From: Opisthorchis felineus | Taxonomy: Eukaryota > Platyhelminthes > Trematoda > Opisthorchiida > Opisthorchiidae | NCBI GenBank assembly: GCA_004794785.1 | Contig: SJOL01006413.1 | Location: 17,166 to 81,165 of the forward strand | Reading direction: 5' to 3' | DNA length: 64,000 bases | In this document: positions 61,245 to 64,000 of the stretch, piece after piece | Layout of the letters: every line of letters starts with the position of its first letter | Position numbering within the stretch: position 1 is the stretch's first letter | Notes under the pieces: generated by a model | Database searches by the model: none | What the model was told of the DNA's origin: nothing | The model's input: the letters and a program-made list of their open reading frames with translations, nothing else | Program-made: the position numbers and the translations under genes

Positions 61245-63672
61245 GGGTCATCATCACCATCATCCTTGTCAGCTGTAAGACCCGCGTACTTGTCGTACAG
61301 TGGTTGTAACTGCCAAAGTTTTGTTCACCGATGACTTGGGGAAATGAGGCATTGGAGGCGGGAGCTGATAAATTGGTGCGTAAATATAGCACTGTCAGTA
61401 GACTGTCAAGTGGGGGGTTGGGAAGGGAGCTATGCATTGAAGTCAATAGCTTGGATGCACGAGCGCCATTGAGGGCGCGACTGGACCATGTCTGACAATG
61501 TCTCTAACCATTAATGTGGCCCGTCTCGGGGTCCCCATCCAGGAAGACGGCAATGACCAGCGCAGCTGAGTTTGCTGGTAATGGCTTTTGTACCTCGCTG
61601 CCAAGTCATTTTTTGACCGCCTCTGGCTCGTTTCCGCCCTTCACGTGGTTGTGCGAAAAGAACCCTTCGAGGAAGTCGGTCAACTGGCATACGTAGCATG
61701 TGGCCAAGCCAGCGCAACCTATGCAGTGTGATCAGTTCATCTATCGAGGGTGACTTATTTCTTCCGAATGCCATTCGACGTACTTCAGCATTGCTTATTC
61801 GGTGTTCCCACCAGACTCGGGCAATGCTCCGAAGACATCGATGGTCAACCACTGAAAGTCTTTTGACTTCCTCGGTGCGCAATGGCCAGGTTTCTGATCC
61901 GTATAATAGTATGGAGCGCACCGCAGCATTGTAAACTCAACCCTTGACGGATAAGCTGATGTCACGCCTACGCCACAGGTGACGCAGGTTCACAAAAGCT
62001 GCTCTGGCTTTCCCAATCCGGATGGAAATACCATCTTTTGGGAGACCACTGGGACGGGTCATGTTATGTTTGGGACCGTCTGGAATATTTCTCCGAGATT
62101 TAAGCAGTGCCACCTTTCGGTCTGATACCCGGTGTTCGAGTGGGTCTAGTAGCGCTGTGCCACAGGCGAAACTCCCAGCAGTGTGCAAAGAGGCGACGAT
62201 CTTGTCACATTATGAATTCACATCTGATGGTGGAGCAGTTGAAATAGAATCAAGAGGACGATTCTAGTAAATTCGTCTAAAATCAGGATCTGCCAGTTTC
62301 TCAGTTGCCCAGCAATTTGTCCGCACCTTATGACATTGGCAGAAATGGCCCAATCGCGCAGTCAGTGGCGCTCGTGCATCAAAGCTATCGCCTTCAGTGT
62401 GCAGCTACCCAATCTCCGAACAAACTGAACATGCCTTCGCCTCCAAAGCTGGTTGTACGTTCCACATACCCGTTTTCTGGTGATCGAAACTGTAGCAGGT
62501 AGAACCAGTTTGCCTATGGTACACGGTTTATAGCTGATAAATTGAATTGAATTGATTTACGCGGCCCTGGAAAACGAAGGGAGAAGCGACTCCGGACGAG
62601 CGCGTGGTCGTAATCTACAAATCTGTTCAGAAGAAAGCGTCAGTCAACTATTGATCTGCGCTATCTTTAACCGATAATAATGTGGTCAATTTAAGTTTGT
62701 AGTTGGCACGCTGATCGAGGACACCATGTGGCCAGACGACTTTTGCTAGTTCAAAAGTTATTACTGCATAAAAACAGCCTGCGGTCAGCACACAGCTGAA
62801 GCAATCGTTCACCATTGTCCGTACGTTCCAATTCCAGTGCATGTCGACCACCTGACTGAGTCTCAGATGCGCTAAGCGTGCGCACTTGTGCATTCAGATC
62901 TCCGACAACCACAAAGACATCTGAGCTTTTAGCTTACCGCGATATGGCAATCAGGGCGTCATAAAACGTGTCTTTGATGGTGTCAGAGCTACTGTCCTTT
63001 GGGGCGTAAGCAGACATGACAAACGGAAAACAGTCAACTTTCCGCTTGTGAGACTCCTTCAAAAATGTTGCCGGACGAACCGCATGCAGGCAACTGTCAA
63101 CGTGTATCCAGTCAAGCAACGATCCTTTCGCCAGGTGACTTGGGACGATACCGACCCGTGTATATCTTGCCACAGTAGCCTCTAGATCGCCACAGGTGGG
63201 CAACCGGAAGCGAGTGGAGAATATCATATGATGGGGCTGTTAGCTCAACCACTGTGCTTGCATCTTGAATTCTTGTTTGTTAGACACATCACACATCAAT
63301 GCTAAGCGCGTCAGGTGTGAGAGCCAGAGCAGCTTGTTGTCCTGCTTGCCTCAAAGTTCAGACATTAGAGGCAGCCAGATAGACTGGGCGTCTAGGCTTG
63401 AAGACTGATTTCGAGATACCCGAGGATGTCGGCGTCGGATGCCGCACAGATACTGCTTGCAAAACCTATGCGGGACAAAAGGTGTCATCAGTCCTAGCTG
63501 ATGGGCCGACAAGGGGAGAGTTAGTATTGGAGCTGGAAGAAGAGGGCGAACAAGCATGTGAAAGAGGAAGACGGTAGGCGTCAGCAGTAGCCTGTTTTTG
63601 CTTACCCGCCCTGCTGTTTCCAGCAAGTAAGGTGACCCAGTTGATGGCACCACTCAAAGAATGATGTGACAT
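61245..63672 (-). mobile_element. LINE copy with endonuclease and C-terminal part, interrupted
   Basis: The minus strand carries an N-terminal Ser-rich region (63672-63466), the endonuclease (63227-62934: SHLAKGSLLDWIHVDSCLHA, FVMSAYAPKDSSSDTIKDT; then DVFVVVGDLNAQV near 62890 and the DHALVR box near 62600), and the C-terminal part (FVNLRHLWRRRDISLSVKG at 62000-61940; SILLYGSETWPLRTEEVKRL and LSVVDHRCLRSIAR in 61921-61511). A (GAT)n-type tail is at 61245-61262 (GGATGATGGTGATGATGAC). The whole reverse-transcriptase palm is missing; a plus-strand LINE end sits in that place (62300-62562). It has stops and frameshifts, so it is inactive. The 136-codon frame at 61511-61921 is the best-kept LINE coding piece in the window. 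Confidence 0.88.
62300..62562 (+). mobile_element. LINE 3' end in plus orientation, nested
   Basis: TTATGACATTGGCAGAAATG and the GGCGCTCGTGCATCAAAGC bases after it are the reverse-complement counterpart of 61440-61500, the LINE 3' region of the minus-strand copy. The 3' tail here is ATTGAATTGAATTGA, unlike the (GAT)n tails of the other copies, so it is probably a related subfamily. It separates the endonuclease and C-terminal parts of the surrounding element. Confidence 0.6.
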
Positions 63673-64000
63673 GATTTAAATTGTCTGTGTAAAATTCATG
63701 GTTGCACGTGGTCTGAGATACTGTCAGGGCGCCCACACCTAGACAGGAGGACGATTACGGTCCTCAACCAAAGCCGTTGGCTCAAGAGCCTAACCGCAAG
63801 GCAGTGGTGTCTGTCGGGAAATGGAAATATATTTCTATTTTTACGGAACAAGTAGCCACATACGTTTCAACCCCCAACCTGGAGAATCAGGAGATTGGGT
63901 TCATCAGACCTCTAACCATTGACCAACCTGGTATGGGAGACTCTGCGAGTGTCGCGCAGACACCCTACCATACAGCTCAACGGGTCGTGGAAGTACACAA
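63673..64000. other. Probable LINE 5' flank; no gene
   Basis: Upstream (5') of the minus-strand LINE copy. Bases 63718-63747 share words with the dispersed repeat at 717-825 (GATACTGTCAGG, CCTAGACAGGA). No coding frame is convincing. Confidence 0.4.

Noticed and set aside
1..64000. Bacterial operons, CRISPR arrays, riboswitches
   Set aside because: Split exons, LINEs and long gene-free stretches show eukaryotic nuclear DNA. No regularly spaced repeat array with unique spacers was seen.

Overview
The window is animal nuclear DNA, most likely from a digenean flatworm (trematode). Coding sequence is sparse and split into short exons with GT-AG borders. Large stretches hold no gene. Decayed copies of a non-LTR (LINE) retrotransposon with an endonuclease plus reverse transcriptase, ending in (GAT)n tails, are frequent. 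Placing it in trematodes is an inference from that LINE type and from hammerhead-bearing repeats, both of which I associate with flukes. There is one 251-base assembly gap (48895-49145).

Two protein genes can be supported, both on the minus strand. The first (16697-20812) is a paired-like, Q50 homeobox gene most like Rx/rax. Two exons are split at the classic homeodomain site between residues 46 and 47, with a 3.3-kb intron between them. The second (37590-56721) is reconstructed here from seven small exons whose splice phases all fit. Its order of motifs matches PPP1R32 (also IIIG9, renamed SAXO4), an axonemal microtubule-associated protein. It carries introns of up to 6 kb that hold LINE pieces, a 120-bp (ATGT)n array and fragments of a roughly 290-300-bp repeat.

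The most interesting non-coding signal is that repeat. Units lie at 20.83-21.36 kb, 26.06-26.47 kb, 55.25-55.46 kb and 56.88-57.28 kb, with single fragments at 4.07 and 51.38 kb. Three units keep a 43-base block with the layout of a type I hammerhead ribozyme: stem I, the CUGAUGA core, stem II, GAAA, a palindromic ACCGGU stem III, a cleavage-site base, and stem I again. Stem I shows compensatory base changes between copies. Each copy is damaged, but their majority sequence is close to the canonical core. Several units lie head-to-head.

Layout: 0-5.8 kb, LINE relic on the plus strand with a tRNA-derived SINE and a small dispersed repeat; 5.8-16.6 kb, nothing recognised except microsatellites; 16.7-20.8 kb, rax-like gene; 20.8-21.4 kb, hammerhead repeats; 21.4-37.5 kb, mostly unrecognised, with repeats at 26 kb; 37.6-56.7 kb, PPP1R32-like gene; 56.9-57.3 kb, repeats; 57.3-60.1 kb, nothing recognised; 60.1-64.0 kb, nested LINE copies. 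The two genes show no evident functional link.
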